The translations under genes were made by a program, and so were the position numbers. The notes under the pieces were generated by a model, which saw only the letters and a list, made by a program, of their open reading frames with translations, was not told the DNA's origin and searched no databases. From Sphingomonas desiccabilis (lineage in GTDB: Bacteria > Pseudomonadota > Alphaproteobacteria > Sphingomonadales > Sphingomonadaceae), in assembly GCF_004135605.1 (NCBI RefSeq), contig NZ_SDPT01000002.1, positions 806,001 through 870,000 on the forward strand: a DNA stretch of 64,000 nucleotides, read 5' to 3'. Below, in pieces: positions 1-10,785 of this stretch. Positions within the stretch are counted from its first letter, which is position 1. Each line of letters starts with the position of its first letter.

Positions 1-181
1 TCCGGCCGCCCGCGAGATCGGCGGCCGCCGCGATGCGATCGCTGCGGCCATCGCGGAAGCCGGGCCCGAGGACATCGTGCTGCTCGCCGGCAAGGGGCAC
101 GAACAGGGGCAGATCGTCGGGGATTTGGTGCTGCCGTTCGACGACGTGGCGGTGGCCCGGGAGTGTGCGGAGACGGCATGA
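1..181 (+). CDS. murE: MurE C-terminal fragment (UDP-MurNAc-tripeptide ligase)
   Basis: This is the last 59 codons of a gene that starts before the window. The reading frame beginning at base 2 contains the [12 protein letters not shown] stretch typical of the C-terminal domain of MurE, which adds meso-diaminopimelate to UDP-MurNAc-L-Ala-D-Glu in the cytoplasm. The frame ends in TGA at 179–181, overlapping the ATG of murF by four bases (ATGA), so the two are translationally coupled. The assignment rests on this short segment plus its position directly before murF in the dcw cluster. Confidence 0.88.
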   Translation, partial: PAAREIGGRRDAIAAAIAEAGPEDIVLLAGKGHEQGQIVGDLVLPFDDVAVARECAETA

Positions 182-1547
182 AACCCTTGTGGACCTCGGC
201 CGAGATCGCGGCTGCCACCGGCGGCACCGCCTCGGCCGAATTCGCCGCCAGCGGCGTCACCTTCGATTCGCGGGAGGTGGCACCCGGAGACCTGTTCGTC
301 GCGCTGAGCGGTGAGGCGACCGACGGCCACCGCTTCCTCGACGGGGCCTTTGCCCGTGGTGCCGCCGGCGCGCTGGTATCGGTCGAGACGCCGCATCCGA
401 GTGTCCGGGTGGCGGACACCACGGCCGGACTCGAGGCACTGGCCCGTGCCGCCCGCGCCCGCACGGATGCGACCGTGATCGGCGTCACCGGCTCGGTCGG
501 CAAGACCGGCACCAAGGAGGCGTTGTTCGCGGCCCTCGACCGCGCGTCTCCGGGCAGCGCGCACCGCTCGGTCAAGAGCTACAACAACCACACCGGCGTG
601 CCCCTGAGCCTCGCGCGCATGCCGGCGGCGACCCGCTTCGGCGTGTTCGAGATGGGGATGAACCACGCGGGCGAACTGGCGGCGCTCACCCGCATCGTGC
701 GCCCGCACATCGCGGTCGTCACCACCATCGCCCCGGCGCACACCGCCTTCTTCCCCTCCGAAGCGGCCATCGCCGACGCCAAGGGGGAGATCTTCCAGGG
801 CCTGGAAGCCGGCGGCACCGCCATCATCCCCTTCGACAGCCCTCATCGCGACCGGCTGATCGCCGCGGCCCGCCCGCATGCGGGCCGGATCGTCACCTTC
901 GGGCTGGGCGAGGGTGCGGACGTGCGCGCGGTCGAGCATGTCGCGATCGGCACCGGCGGCACCTTCGTCATCGCGCAGTTGGGGGACCGCGAGCTCAGCT
1001 TCACCCTGGCGCCTCCCGGCGTGCATTGGGTCGCGAACGCGATGGCCGTGCTCGCGGCGGTCGATGCGGCCGGCGGCGACCTCGCCCAGGCCGGCCTCGC
1101 GCTCGCGGACCTGCCGGGCCTTCCTGGCCGCGGCGCGCGCACCGAAATCGCGATCGGCGAGGGCAGCGCGCTGCTGATCGACGAGAGCTACAACGCCAAT
1201 CCGGCCTCAATGCGCGCGACGCTCAAGGTGCTTGCCGAGGAACCGGGCCGCAGGCTCGCGGTGCTCGGCGAAATGCGCGAGCTCGGCGAGGCGAGCGACC
1301 GCTTCCATGCCGAGCTGGCGGGGCCCCTCGGCGAAGCGGGGGTTTCCCACGCCATATTGGTGGGCGCGGGCATGAAGGCCCTTGCCGAAGCCCTTGAGGG
1401 CACGGTCGATTTCGTCCATGTGCCCGACGCCGCTGCCGCGCAGGAGCGCCTTCTGGCGCTGCTTGCGCCGGGCGACGCGGTTCTCGTCAAGGGCTCGAAT
1501 GGGGTGGGGCTGGCAGCCGTGGTCGCGGCGCTGGCGGAAAGAGGCTG

Positions 1548-1548
<1 letters not shown>
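178..1548 (+). CDS. murF: MurF, UDP-MurNAc-tripeptide--D-Ala-D-Ala ligase
   Basis: The 456-residue product is a Mur ligase that adds D-Ala-D-Ala to the UDP-MurNAc tripeptide, the last cytoplasmic nucleotide-precursor step. The P-loop reads [13 protein letters not shown] (about residue 110), the MurF variant of the Mur ligase ATP site, followed by [12 protein letters not shown] and later [11 protein letters not shown], both typical of MurF. I chose the ATG at 178, which overlaps the murE stop, rather than the in-frame start at 163 inside murE, because [16 protein letters not shown] is a normal MurF N terminus. Its stop overlaps the mraY start by one base (TGATG). No internal defects are visible. 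Confidence 0.96.
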
Positions 1549-2614
<1,066 letters not shown>

Positions 2615-2618
<4 letters not shown>

Positions 2619-3904
2619 TCGTCGCGGGCGGCTGGTCCGGCAGGCGCTATGCGGTGCTGGGGCTTGCACGCTCCGGCATCGCCACGGTCAACGCGCTGCT
2701 TGCCGGTGGCGCGAACGTCACTGCTTGGGACAGCGATCCCGCGCGCCGTAATGCCGTGAGTGGCGCCTCGCTCGCCGACCCGCTGGAGATCGACCTCGCC
2801 GGCTTCGACGGGATCATCGTCTCGCCGGGCGTGCCGCTCAACAGCCACCCGATCGCCGCAAGGGCCGCCGCCGCGGGCGTGCCGATCCTCGGCGACATCG
2901 AGCTGTTCGCGCAGGCCCGCGCCGACCTGCCGCCGCATCGCATCGTCGGCATCACCGGCACCAACGGCAAGTCGACCACGACGGCGCTGATCCATCACAT
3001 CCTTCAGACGGCGGGCGTGCCAACCCTGATGGGCGGCAACATCGGCCTGCCGATCCTGGAGCAGCAGCCGCTTGTCGCAGGCGGCGTCTATGTGCTCGAA
3101 CTGTCGAGCTACCAGATCGACCTCACCACCGCGCTCCACTGCGACGTGGCGGTGCTGCTCAACATCACGCCGGACCACCTCGACCGCTACGCCGGCTTCG
3201 ACGCCTATGCCGCATCCAAGGCGCGGCTGTTCGCGATGCAGTCGCCCGGCCACGCCGCGATCATCGGCATCGGCGACACCCCCTCGGCGCTGATCGCCCG
3301 GCAGGTGGCACAGTCCGGTCGCAGCGCCGACCTCACCAAGATCGCGCCCGGCGTCTGCATGGACCAGTCGCGCTGGCCATCGCTCCAGGGGCCGCACAAC
3401 GCCCAGAACGCACTCGCCGCGATCGCCGCATGCGAGGCGCTCGGTATCGGCAACGCCGCGATCGACGCGGGCCTCGCAAGCTTTGCCGGCCTTCCCCACC
3501 GCATGCAACGGGTGGGGGAGGTGAACGGCGTCGCCTTCATCGACGACAGCAAGGCGACCAATCCGGAGTCCGTCGCGCCCGCGCTCGCTGCCTTCCCGCG
3601 CGTCCACTGGATCCTGGGCGGCAAGCCCAAGGGCGACGATCTCGACGCCTGCCGCCCCGGCTTCGGCCATGTCGTGCGCGCTTATACGATCGGTGAGGCA
3701 GGCCCCCGCTTTGCCGAGGTGCTGGCCGCCGACCTGCCGGTGGAGGAAGCGGGCACGCTGGACGCCGCCGTCCGCGCCGCCGCCGCCCGTGCGAAGCCGG
3801 GCGAGGTAGTGCTCTTGTCGCCGGCCTGCGCCTCGTTCGACCAGTTCAGCGACTATGCCGAGCGTGGGCGCGCCTTTGCGCGCGCGGTGGAGGACCTGCG
3901 ATGA
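2615..3904 (+). CDS. murD: MurD, UDP-MurNAc-L-alanine--D-glutamate ligase
   Basis: The 429-residue product adds D-glutamate to UDP-MurNAc-L-Ala. The N-terminal Rossmann-type domain begins [12 protein letters not shown]; the ATP P-loop is [12 protein letters not shown] (near residue 115), followed by MGGNIGLP and LELSSYQ, both MurD hallmarks. Near the C terminus come [18 protein letters not shown] and [12 protein letters not shown]. The frame is open upstream to 2261, but the ATG at 2615 overlaps the mraY stop and gives the correct N terminus, so the upstream extension is only an overlap inside mraY. It ends four bases into ftsW (ATGA). Confidence 0.96.
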
Positions 3905-5130
3905 CCGATGTTGCGCGCGCCGATTCGCTCCGCGCCGATCCCCTGCGCGAGCGCGTCCAGCGGCATGTCGGCCGCGGCGCCCGCTCGCCGATCGGGCTGT
4001 GGTTCCGCGACATCGACCGCGTGCTGCTGCTGATCGCGATGCTGCTGGTCGCGCTCGGCCTGGTTGCCGTTGCCGCCGCCAGCCCCGCTACCGCGGTGCG
4101 TTATTCCAGCGGCGCGGTGAAGATCCCGGCGATGGCCTATTTCTGGCGCCAGGCGCTCTGGGTGGTGCTGTCCTTCCCGGTGATGATCGGGGTCTCCATG
4201 CTGCCCGCGACGGCAGCACGGCGCTTTGCACTGGGCGGGGCCGCCGTGTTCCTGGTGTTGCTGATGGCGACGCCGCTGATCGGGGTCGAGATCAACGGGG
4301 CCCGGCGCTGGATCGGGGTCGGGATCAGCCAGTTCCAGCCCTCCGAGTTCCTGAAACCGCTTTTCATCGTCGCGACCGCCTGGATCCTGTCGTTCCGCGC
4401 CAAGGATCCGCACCTGCCGGTGGTGCCGATCACCGGCGCGCTCACCGCGCTGGTGGGCTGCGTGCTGATGCTCCAGCCGGACTTCGGCCAGACGATCATC
4501 TTCGGCTCGGTGTGGCTGACGCTCTTGATGATCGCCGGCATCTCCACCCGGATCATGGCGTTGCTGGGTGCGCTCGGCGCGGGCGGCGTGGTCGCGGCCT
4601 ATGTCTTCTACGATACTGCGCGCATCCGCATCGACAGCTTCCTCTTCCCCGATCCCAACGCCGTCCACACCGACAGCTACCAGACCGACATGGCGCATGC
4701 GGTGCTCACCGCCGGCGGCATCACCGGCACGGGGCCGGGCGGCGGCCGCATCAAGTTCAAGCTGCCGGAAGCGCACACCGACTATATCTACGCCGTGGTC
4801 GGCGAGGAGTTCGGCCTGATCGCCTGCGCCGCGATCGCGCTGCTGTTCCTGGCGCTGGTGGTGCGCGTGTTCGTGCGGCTGCTGGACGAGGAGGATGCCT
4901 TTCGCCTGCTCGCCGCCGCCGGCCTTGCCGTGCAGTTCGGATTGCAGGCGCTGATCAACATGGCGGTGAACACCGGCATCGCACCGTCGAAGGGCATGAC
5001 CCTGCCGTTCATCAGCTATGGCGGCTCCTCGATGATCGCGCTGTCGCTCGGCATGGGACTGCTGCTCGCTTTCACGCGCCGGAACCCGTATCTGACGCGA
5101 TCTCCCTACGGTACCCGGTGGAACGGTTGA
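3901..5130 (+). CDS. ftsW: FtsW, septal SEDS peptidoglycan glycosyltransferase
   Basis: FtsW is a polytopic membrane protein of the SEDS family that polymerises lipid II at the septum together with its partner class b PBP (FtsI, presumably upstream of this window). The 409-residue sequence has a charged, Arg-rich cytoplasmic N terminus of about 45 residues, then roughly ten transmembrane segments. SEDS motifs are clear: QPSEFLKP near residue 147, LQPDFGQT near 197, and [15 protein letters not shown] near 364. It lies between murD and murG, the usual position of ftsW (not rodA). Both ends overlap neighbouring genes. Confidence 0.95.
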   Translation: MTDVARADSLRADPLRERVQRHVGRGARSPIGLWFRDIDRVLLLIAMLLVALGLVAVAAASPATAVRYSSGAVKIPAMAYFWRQALWVVLSFPVMIGVSMLPATAARRFALGGAAVFLVLLMATPLIGVEINGARRWIGVGISQFQPSEFLKPLFIVATAWILSFRAKDPHLPVVPITGALTALVGCVLMLQPDFGQTIIFGSVWLTLLMIAGISTRIMALLGALGAGGVVAAYVFYDTARIRIDSFLFPDPNAVHTDSYQTDMAHAVLTAGGITGTGPGGGRIKFKLPEAHTDYIYAVVGEEFGLIACAAIALLFLALVVRVFVRLLDEEDAFRLLAAAGLAVQFGLQALINMAVNTGIAPSKGMTLPFISYGGSSMIALSLGMGLLLAFTRRNPYLTRSPYGTRWNG

Positions 5131-6284
5131 TGCGCGGATCGAAACATTATGTCCTGGCAGCTGGCGGCACGGGGGGGCACATGGTCCCCGCGGCGGCCCT
5201 TGCGACGGAGCTGACCGCGCGCGGACACCGCGTCGCGCTGGTCAGCGACGGGCGGGGCGTGCGCTTCCCGGGGCTGTTCGAGGATGTGCAGACCCATGTG
5301 CTGCCCGCTGGCCGCCTTCAGGGTGGGCCGATGGGGTGGCTTCGCGCCGGGCGGCAGATGCTCGCCGGCCGCGCGATGGCGATGACGCTGTACGACACCT
5401 TCCACCCGGCAGCTGTCATCGGCTTCGGCGGCTATCCCGCGCTTCCGGCTTTGCTCGGCGCCTTCGCGCGCAAGGTGCCGACCATCATCCACGAGCAGAA
5501 CGCCGTGCTCGGCCGGGTCAACCGCCTGGTGGCCGGTCGCGTCGACGCGATCGCCACGTCCTACGAGGACGTCCAGCGGCTGAAGCCCACCTATGCGGGC
5601 AAGGTCCACCTCGTGGGCAATCCGGTTCGGGAGTCGGTGCTGGCGCTGCGCGACCGGCCGTTTCCCACCCCGGAAGAGGATGGCCTGTTCCGCGTGCTCG
5701 TTACCGGCGGCAGCCAGGGCGCCAGCATCCTCAGCCAGGTGGTGCCCGACGGTCTCGCGCTGCTTCCGCTCCACTTCCGCCGACGCCTGCAGGTGACGCA
5801 CCAGGCGCGGATCGAGGACATCGACCGCGTGCGCGCGCAATATGCCGAGCACGGCATTCCGGCCGAGATCGCCACCTATCTGCCCGACCTGCCGGAACGC
5901 CTTGCCTGGAGCCATGTCGTGATCGCCCGCGCCGGTGCCTCGACCATCTCCGAACTCACTGCGGCCGGCCGTCCGGCGATCCTGGTGCCGCTCCCCAGCG
6001 CCACCGACGATCACCAGACCGTGAACGCGCGCGAGATCACGCAGGCAGGCGGCGCACGCACCATTCCGCAGACCGCCTTCACCCCGACCGAACTCGCCAA
6101 GCAGATCCAGAAGCTCGGCCTCGAGCCGCAGGCGCTGGAGAATGCCGCGCTTCGCGCGCGCAGCTGCGGTCGTCCCTATGCGGTCCGCGACCTCGCCGAT
6201 CTGGTCGAAAGCATCGACTCGCGCCCGGCCAGGATCCCGGGCGGATCGGCCAGGCCTGCCCCCGCGCGGGAGGCGCTGGCATGA
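5130..6284 (+). CDS. murG: MurG, lipid I N-acetylglucosaminyltransferase
   Basis: MurG is a peripheral inner-membrane GT-B enzyme that adds GlcNAc to lipid I to make lipid II. The 384-residue product begins with the glycine-rich [12 protein letters not shown] motif, followed by [12 protein letters not shown] and [12 protein letters not shown]. The C-terminal donor-binding half has VTGGSQGAS and [11 protein letters not shown] chose the ATG at 5130 because it overlaps the ftsW stop by one base and places GGTGGH at the correct distance; the frame is open far upstream only because it runs through ftsW. About 20 residues after the last conserved helix are Arg/Pro-rich and not conserved in the family. 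Confidence 0.95.
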   Translation: MRGSKHYVLAAGGTGGHMVPAAALATELTARGHRVALVSDGRGVRFPGLFEDVQTHVLPAGRLQGGPMGWLRAGRQMLAGRAMAMTLYDTFHPAAVIGFGGYPALPALLGAFARKVPTIIHEQNAVLGRVNRLVAGRVDAIATSYEDVQRLKPTYAGKVHLVGNPVRESVLALRDRPFPTPEEDGLFRVLVTGGSQGASILSQVVPDGLALLPLHFRRRLQVTHQARIEDIDRVRAQYAEHGIPAEIATYLPDLPERLAWSHVVIARAGASTISELTAAGRPAILVPLPSATDDHQTVNAREITQAGGARTIPQTAFTPTELAKQIQKLGLEPQALENAALRARSCGRPYAVRDLADLVESIDSRPARIPGGSARPAPAREALA

Positions 6285-7708
6285 AGGGCGTCGCAACCGA
6301 CATCGGCACGATCCACTTCGTCGGCATCGGCGGCATCGGCATGTCCGGCATCGCCGAGGTGATGAAGAACCTGGGCTATCGGGTGCAGGGCTCCGACGTG
6401 GCTGAGGGCTATGTCGTGCAGGGCCTGCGCGACCGCGGCATCCCGGTGGCGATCGGCCATGCCGCCGCCAACCTCGGCGACGCGGCGGTGGTCGTCACCT
6501 CCACCGCGATCCAGCGCGGCAACCCGGAGGTCGAGGCTGCGCTCGCCCGCCGTGTACCGGTCGTGCGCCGCGCCGAGATGCTCGCCGAGCTGATGCGCCT
6601 GAAGTCCACGGTCGCGGTCGCCGGCACCCACGGGAAAACCACCACCACCTCGCTGATCGCAGCCCTGCTCGATGCCGGCGGAGTCGACCCCACCGTAATC
6701 AACGGCGGCATCATCAACGCCTATGGCTCCAACGCACGACTGGGCGCCAGCGACTGGATGGTGGTGGAGGCCGACGAGAGCGACGGCAGCTTCCTGCGCC
6801 TGGACGGCACCATGGCAGTCGTCACCAACATCGATCCCGAGCATCTCGATCACTACGGTTCGTTCGATCGCGCCAAGGACGCGTACGTCGAGTTCGTCGA
6901 GAACGTGCCCTTCTATGGCGCCGCGATCCTGTGCCTCGATCATCCGGAGGTGCAGGCGATCATCCCGCGCGTGCGCGACCGCCGGATCGTGACCTACGGC
7001 TTCGCAGCGCAAGCCGATGTGCGCGGCACCAACATCGTGTCGAAGGACGGCTGCAACCGCTTCGACGCGGTGGTGCGGGAACGCGACGGCAGCCAGCGCA
7101 CCATCACCGGCATCGTCCTGCCGATGGCCGGTCGCCACAACGTGCAGAACGCGCTCGCTGCCATTGCCGTGGCGATCGAGATGGGCATCGACGATGCCAC
7201 CATTGCCAGCGGCTTCGGTGCCTTCGGCGGAGTGAAGCGCCGCTTCACCAAGGTCGGGACGGTCGCCGAGCCGGCGATGACGGTGATCGACGACTATGCG
7301 CATCACCCCGTCGAGATCCGCGCCGTGCTCTCCGCCGCGCGCGAAGCCTCCGCCGGGCGGGTGATCGCGGTGGTGCAGCCGCACCGCTATTCGCGGCTGG
7401 GCGCGCTGATGGATGAGTTCGCACAGGCGTTCAACGATGCCGATGCGGTCTATGCGCTCCCCGTCTATGCGGCGGGCGAGGCGCCGGTCGAGGGGGTGAG
7501 CGGGGAGGCGCTGGCCGAGCGCATCTGCCGCCGCGGTCACCGCTCTGCGCGCTCGGTCGCGGATGCCGAGACGCTCGCACAGCTGCTCGCCGCCGACGCG
7601 CGGGAGGGCGACCTGATCGTCTGCCTGGGTGCAGGGGATATCACCAAGACCGCCGCCGGCCTCGCGGACGCGATCGTCCAGGCGGCGCGCGTGGAGCAGG
7701 CGGCATGA
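6281..7708 (+). CDS. murC: MurC, UDP-MurNAc--L-alanine ligase
   Basis: The 475-residue ligase attaches L-alanine to UDP-MurNAc, the first peptide step of the precursor. The N-terminal nucleotide domain reads [16 protein letters not shown]; the P-loop is [13 protein letters not shown] near residue 113; the [22 protein letters not shown] and [10 protein letters not shown] motifs follow, the last being diagnostic for MurC. The ATG at 6281 overlaps the murG stop. Its own stop overlaps the ATG of a 65-codon ORF rather than murB directly, an insertion discussed separately. Confidence 0.96.
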   Translation: MKGVATDIGTIHFVGIGGIGMSGIAEVMKNLGYRVQGSDVAEGYVVQGLRDRGIPVAIGHAAANLGDAAVVVTSTAIQRGNPEVEAALARRVPVVRRAEMLAELMRLKSTVAVAGTHGKTTTTSLIAALLDAGGVDPTVINGGIINAYGSNARLGASDWMVVEADESDGSFLRLDGTMAVVTNIDPEHLDHYGSFDRAKDAYVEFVENVPFYGAAILCLDHPEVQAIIPRVRDRRIVTYGFAAQADVRGTNIVSKDGCNRFDAVVRERDGSQRTITGIVLPMAGRHNVQNALAAIAVAIEMGIDDATIASGFGAFGGVKRRFTKVGTVAEPAMTVIDDYAHHPVEIRAVLSAAREASAGRVIAVVQPHRYSRLGALMDEFAQAFNDADAVYALPVYAAGEAPVEGVSGEALAERICRRGHRSARSVADAETLAQLLAADAREGDLIVCLGAGDITKTAAGLADAIVQAARVEQAA

Positions 7709-7902
7709 GCGACTGGTTCAAGACGGCGACCGAGGCGCAGCGCGAGCTCTTCCGCGCCCACGAGGCGCAGGTCGACGCCGTTCGCCGCATGTTGCAGGCC
7801 GGAGGCAAGGCCGCCGACTTCCAGGACGCCGGCCGCCGCGCGGCAGAGGCGCAGTGGACGGCATGGCTCGCCTGGGCGAAGCTGTGGGGCTGGACCAAGT
7901 GA
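7705..7902 (+). CDS. Small helical protein between MurC and MurB, unknown function
   Basis: This 65-codon ORF is locked between murC and murB by four-base overlaps on both sides (ATGA at the start, GTGA at the end), which argues that it is really translated. The product is one or two amphipathic helices, rich in Ala, Arg and Gln, with aromatic residues at both ends (DWF near the start; [13 protein letters not shown] at the end). The Trp-rich tail could be a membrane-surface anchor; that is inference. There is no signal peptide and no recognisable domain. Its place in the operon suggests a role in wall synthesis or division. Confidence 0.7.
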   Translation: MSDWFKTATEAQRELFRAHEAQVDAVRRMLQAGGKAADFQDAGRRAAEAQWTAWLAWAKLWGWTK

Positions 7903-8813
7903 GCACCGCCCTCCGCCTCGAGACGAGCGCGCTGCCCCCGGTCGCCGGCAGGGTCGAGCCGCAGGGCTCGCTCGCCGATTTCATCTGGTTCCGCACCGGC
8001 GGCCCGGCGGAGTGGCTGGTGCGGCCCGACACGGTCGAGGCACTGGCGGATCTCCTCGCCGCCCTCGATCCGGACGTGCCGGTGCTCCCGGTCGGGGTCG
8101 GCTCCAACCTCATCGTGCGCGACGGTGGCGTGCCCGGAGTTGTCGTGCGCCTGCCCAAGGCGATGGCGCGCGTCTCCGTCGAGCCCGGCAACCGCGTGCG
8201 GGCAGGGGCGGGGGCGATGGGCATCACCGTGGCCTCCGCGGCGCGCGACGCCGGCATCGCCGGGCTCGAGTTCCTGCGCGGGATTCCCGGCACGGTCGGC
8301 GGCGCGGTGCGCATGAACGCCGGCGCCTATGGCCGCGACACCAGCGACATTCTGGTCGAGGCGACCGTCGTCACGCGCGCCGGTGCGATCGAGACCTGGC
8401 CCGCCGAGCGGCTGGGCTACACCTATCGCCACTCCGAGCTGCCGGCCGGCGCCGTGGTGGTCGAGGCGGTGTTCGAGGGCACGCCCGGCGACCCCGCCGC
8501 GATCGGCGCCGAGATGGACCGCATCGCCGCCGAGCGCGAGGCGTCGCAGCCGCTGCGCAGCCGCACGGGCGGATCGACCTTCAAGAACCCGGACGGCCAC
8601 AAGGCCTGGGCGCTGATCGACGCCGCCGGCTGTCGCGGCCTGCGCCGCGGCGACGCGCAGGTCAGCGAGAAACATTGCAACTTCCTCCTCAACCTGGGTG
8701 CGGCGAGCAGCGCCGAGATCGAGGCGCTGGCCGAGGAAGTGCGCGCACGGGTGAAGGCCCATTCCGGCGTCGAGCTGGAATGGGAGATCCAGCGCGTGGG
8801 GCTTGCCCAGTGA
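7899..8813 (+). CDS. murB: MurB, UDP-N-acetylenolpyruvoylglucosamine reductase
   Basis: MurB reduces UDP-GlcNAc-enolpyruvate to UDP-MurNAc using FAD and NADPH. The 304-residue protein has the FAD-binding features WFRTGGPAEWLVRP near residue 28 and LPVGVGSNLIVRDGG near 65, then GLEFLRGIPGTVGGAVRMNAGAYG, and the catalytic-end motifs RTGGSTFKNP and CRGLRRGDAQVSEKHCNF. The size and lack of an inserted loop fit the type II MurB. I chose the GTG at 7899, which overlaps the preceding small ORF stop (GTGA); this gives a normal short N terminus. Confidence 0.94.
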   Translation: MSTALRLETSALPPVAGRVEPQGSLADFIWFRTGGPAEWLVRPDTVEALADLLAALDPDVPVLPVGVGSNLIVRDGGVPGVVVRLPKAMARVSVEPGNRVRAGAGAMGITVASAARDAGIAGLEFLRGIPGTVGGAVRMNAGAYGRDTSDILVEATVVTRAGAIETWPAERLGYTYRHSELPAGAVVVEAVFEGTPGDPAAIGAEMDRIAAEREASQPLRSRTGGSTFKNPDGHKAWALIDAAGCRGLRRGDAQVSEKHCNFLLNLGAASSAEIEALAEEVRARVKAHSGVELEWEIQRVGLAQ

Positions 8814-8856
8814 TGCCGCGCACCATCGTTCTGGCCGCGAGCCAAGGAGTTTCCCT

Positions 8857-9798
8857 GTGACCGAGCGCACCCTTCACATCGCCGTGCTGATGGGCGGCTG
8901 GTCGGCCGAGCGTCCGGTCTCGCTGATGTCGGGCTCGGGGGTCGCGGATGCGCTGGAGTCGCTCGGCCACCGGGTGACCCGCATCGACATGGATCGCGAC
9001 GTCGCGCTTCGCCTGGCAGAGACGAAGCCCGACGTGGTGTTCAACGCGCTGCACGGCTCGCCCGGTGAGGACGGCACGGTGCAGGGCATGCTCGACCTGA
9101 TGGGACTGCCCTATACCCATTCCGGCCTCGCCACCTCGGTCATCGCGATCGACAAGCAGCTCACCAAGCAGGCGCTGGTGCCGCACGGCATCCCGATGCC
9201 TGGGGGCCGCATCGTCGGCACCGAGGAGTTGTTCGAGCGCGATCCGCTGCCGCGCCCCTATGTGCTGAAGCCCGTCAACGAGGGGTCCTCGGTCGGCGTC
9301 GCCATCGTCACGGACGAGGGCAACTATGGCAACCCGATCGCGCGCGAGGCGACCGGCCCCTGGCAGGAGTTCGACGAACTGCTGGCCGAGCCGTTCATCC
9401 GCGGTCGCGAGCTCACCACGGCGGTGCTGGGTGACCGCGCGCTTGCCGTCACCGAACTGCGCCCCAAGTCCGGCTTCTACGACTTCGACGCGAAATACAC
9501 CGAGGGGCTTACCGAGCACGTCTGCCCGGCCGACATCCCCGAGGACATCGCCGAGGCGTGCAAGGCGATCGCGGTCGCCGCCCACCAGCGGCTCGGCTGC
9601 CGCGGCGCGTCGCGTTCCGACTTCCGCTGGGACGACAGCCAGGGTGTCGAGGGTCTGTTCCTGCTGGAGGTCAACACCCAGCCGGGCATGACCCCGCTCA
9701 GCCTGGTGCCCGAACAGGCACGCGCGGTGGGCATGTCCTATCCGCAGCTGGTGCAGTGGATCGTCGACGAGGCCCTCACCCACGGAGCGACCGAATGA
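8857..9798 (+). CDS. ddl: D-alanine--D-alanine ligase
   Basis: Ddl joins two D-alanines with ATP to make the dipeptide used by MurF. The 313-residue product is an ATP-grasp enzyme: N-terminal VLMGGWSAERPVSLMSG, then NALHGSPGEDGTVQGML, YVLKPVNEGSSVGV, and the metal-binding end FLLEVNTQPGMTPLS. The GTG at 8857 is preceded by an AAGGAG ribosome-binding site at 8844–8849 and gives the expected N terminus; an in-frame start 18 codons upstream has no support. It is separated from murB by 43 bases, one of the few real gaps in this operon, and overlaps ftsQ by four bases. Confidence 0.94.
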   Translation: MTERTLHIAVLMGGWSAERPVSLMSGSGVADALESLGHRVTRIDMDRDVALRLAETKPDVVFNALHGSPGEDGTVQGMLDLMGLPYTHSGLATSVIAIDKQLTKQALVPHGIPMPGGRIVGTEELFERDPLPRPYVLKPVNEGSSVGVAIVTDEGNYGNPIAREATGPWQEFDELLAEPFIRGRELTTAVLGDRALAVTELRPKSGFYDFDAKYTEGLTEHVCPADIPEDIAEACKAIAVAAHQRLGCRGASRSDFRWDDSQGVEGLFLLEVNTQPGMTPLSLVPEQARAVGMSYPQLVQWIVDEALTHGATE

Positions 9799-10775
9799 GC
9801 CGTGCAAGTTCTCGTCGCCCGGCACCGTCGCGCACGGTGAAGCCCAAGCGCCGCCCGCAGCCCAAGCGCCAGCGCCGCGCCTCGATCCTCGACCACGCCC
9901 TGGCCCGCGTGCCCGGCGGCGAGGCGACCGTGAAGAAGGCGGCTGCCTGGGGCATCACCGCGCTCGTCGGCGGCGCTGCCATCGCCGCGGCCGGCTGGCT
10001 CGGCGTCTTCGGCCTGGTCGGCACCGCCATGGCGGAGGGCATCGGCAGCCTCGGCTTCCGCGTCGCCCAGATCGAGGTGACCGGTCTCAAGCGCATGGAC
10101 GCCAATTCGGTCTATGCCGTGGCGCTCGACCAGCGTTCGCGCGCGATGCCGCTGGTGGACCTGAACGGCACCCGCGACCGGCTGCTCGAATATGGCTGGA
10201 TCGCGGACGCGCGCGTGTCGCGGCGGCTCCCTGACACCCTCGTGATCGACGTGGTCGAGCGCGATCCGGCGGCCGTCTGGCAGAACAACGGCCAGCTGAT
10301 GCTGATCGACCACAAGGGCGTGCTGCTCGACGAGGTGCCCGCGCATGCGATCCCGCGCCTGCCGCTGGTGATCGGGGAGGGCGCCAATGCGCAGGAGCCG
10401 GCCTATCAGCGGCTGATCGCCGCGGCGCCTGCGCTGCGGCCGATGGTGAAGGCCGCGACCTGGGTCGGCAATCGCCGCTGGGACCTGCTGTTCCAGTCGG
10501 GCGAGACGCTGGTGCTGCCGGAAGGCGAAAAGGCGGCGGCGAATGCGCTGGTCAAGTTCGCGCAGATGGACGGCACCATGGGGCTGCTGGGCAAGGGCTA
10601 TGCCCGGTTCGACCTGCGCGATCCCAGCAAGCTGGTGGTACGCATGGCGCCGGGTGCCGCAGCCGCGCCCGCGGCCGACGATGCCGCGCCCGGCAACGCG
10701 GCGGAAGGGGCTGCGCCTGCCGGCCAGGGCAACGAGACAGGCAGCGTAGAGACAGGCAGCACGGGCGTCGTTTAA
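9795..10775 (+). CDS. ftsQ: FtsQ, divisome assembly protein with POTRA domain
   Basis: FtsQ is a bitopic inner-membrane protein that recruits FtsB/FtsL and later divisome parts. The 326-residue product has an Arg/Lys/Pro-rich cytoplasmic tail of about 50 residues, one transmembrane helix (about residues 53–80), a POTRA domain beginning FRVAQIEVTGLKRM, then the FtsQ-type beta domain (RLPDTLVIDVVERDPAAVWQ, and VLLDEVP). The C-terminal 45 residues are Ala/Gly/Pro-rich and look disordered. The ATG overlaps the ddl stop. Position between ddl and ftsA is standard. Confidence 0.92.
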   Translation: MSRASSRRPAPSRTVKPKRRPQPKRQRRASILDHALARVPGGEATVKKAAAWGITALVGGAAIAAAGWLGVFGLVGTAMAEGIGSLGFRVAQIEVTGLKRMDANSVYAVALDQRSRAMPLVDLNGTRDRLLEYGWIADARVSRRLPDTLVIDVVERDPAAVWQNNGQLMLIDHKGVLLDEVPAHAIPRLPLVIGEGANAQEPAYQRLIAAAPALRPMVKAATWVGNRRWDLLFQSGETLVLPEGEKAAANALVKFAQMDGTMGLLGKGYARFDLRDPSKLVVRMAPGAAAAPAADDAAPGNAAEGAAPAGQGNETGSVETGSTGVV

Positions 10776-10785
10776 GGGGCAGGCG

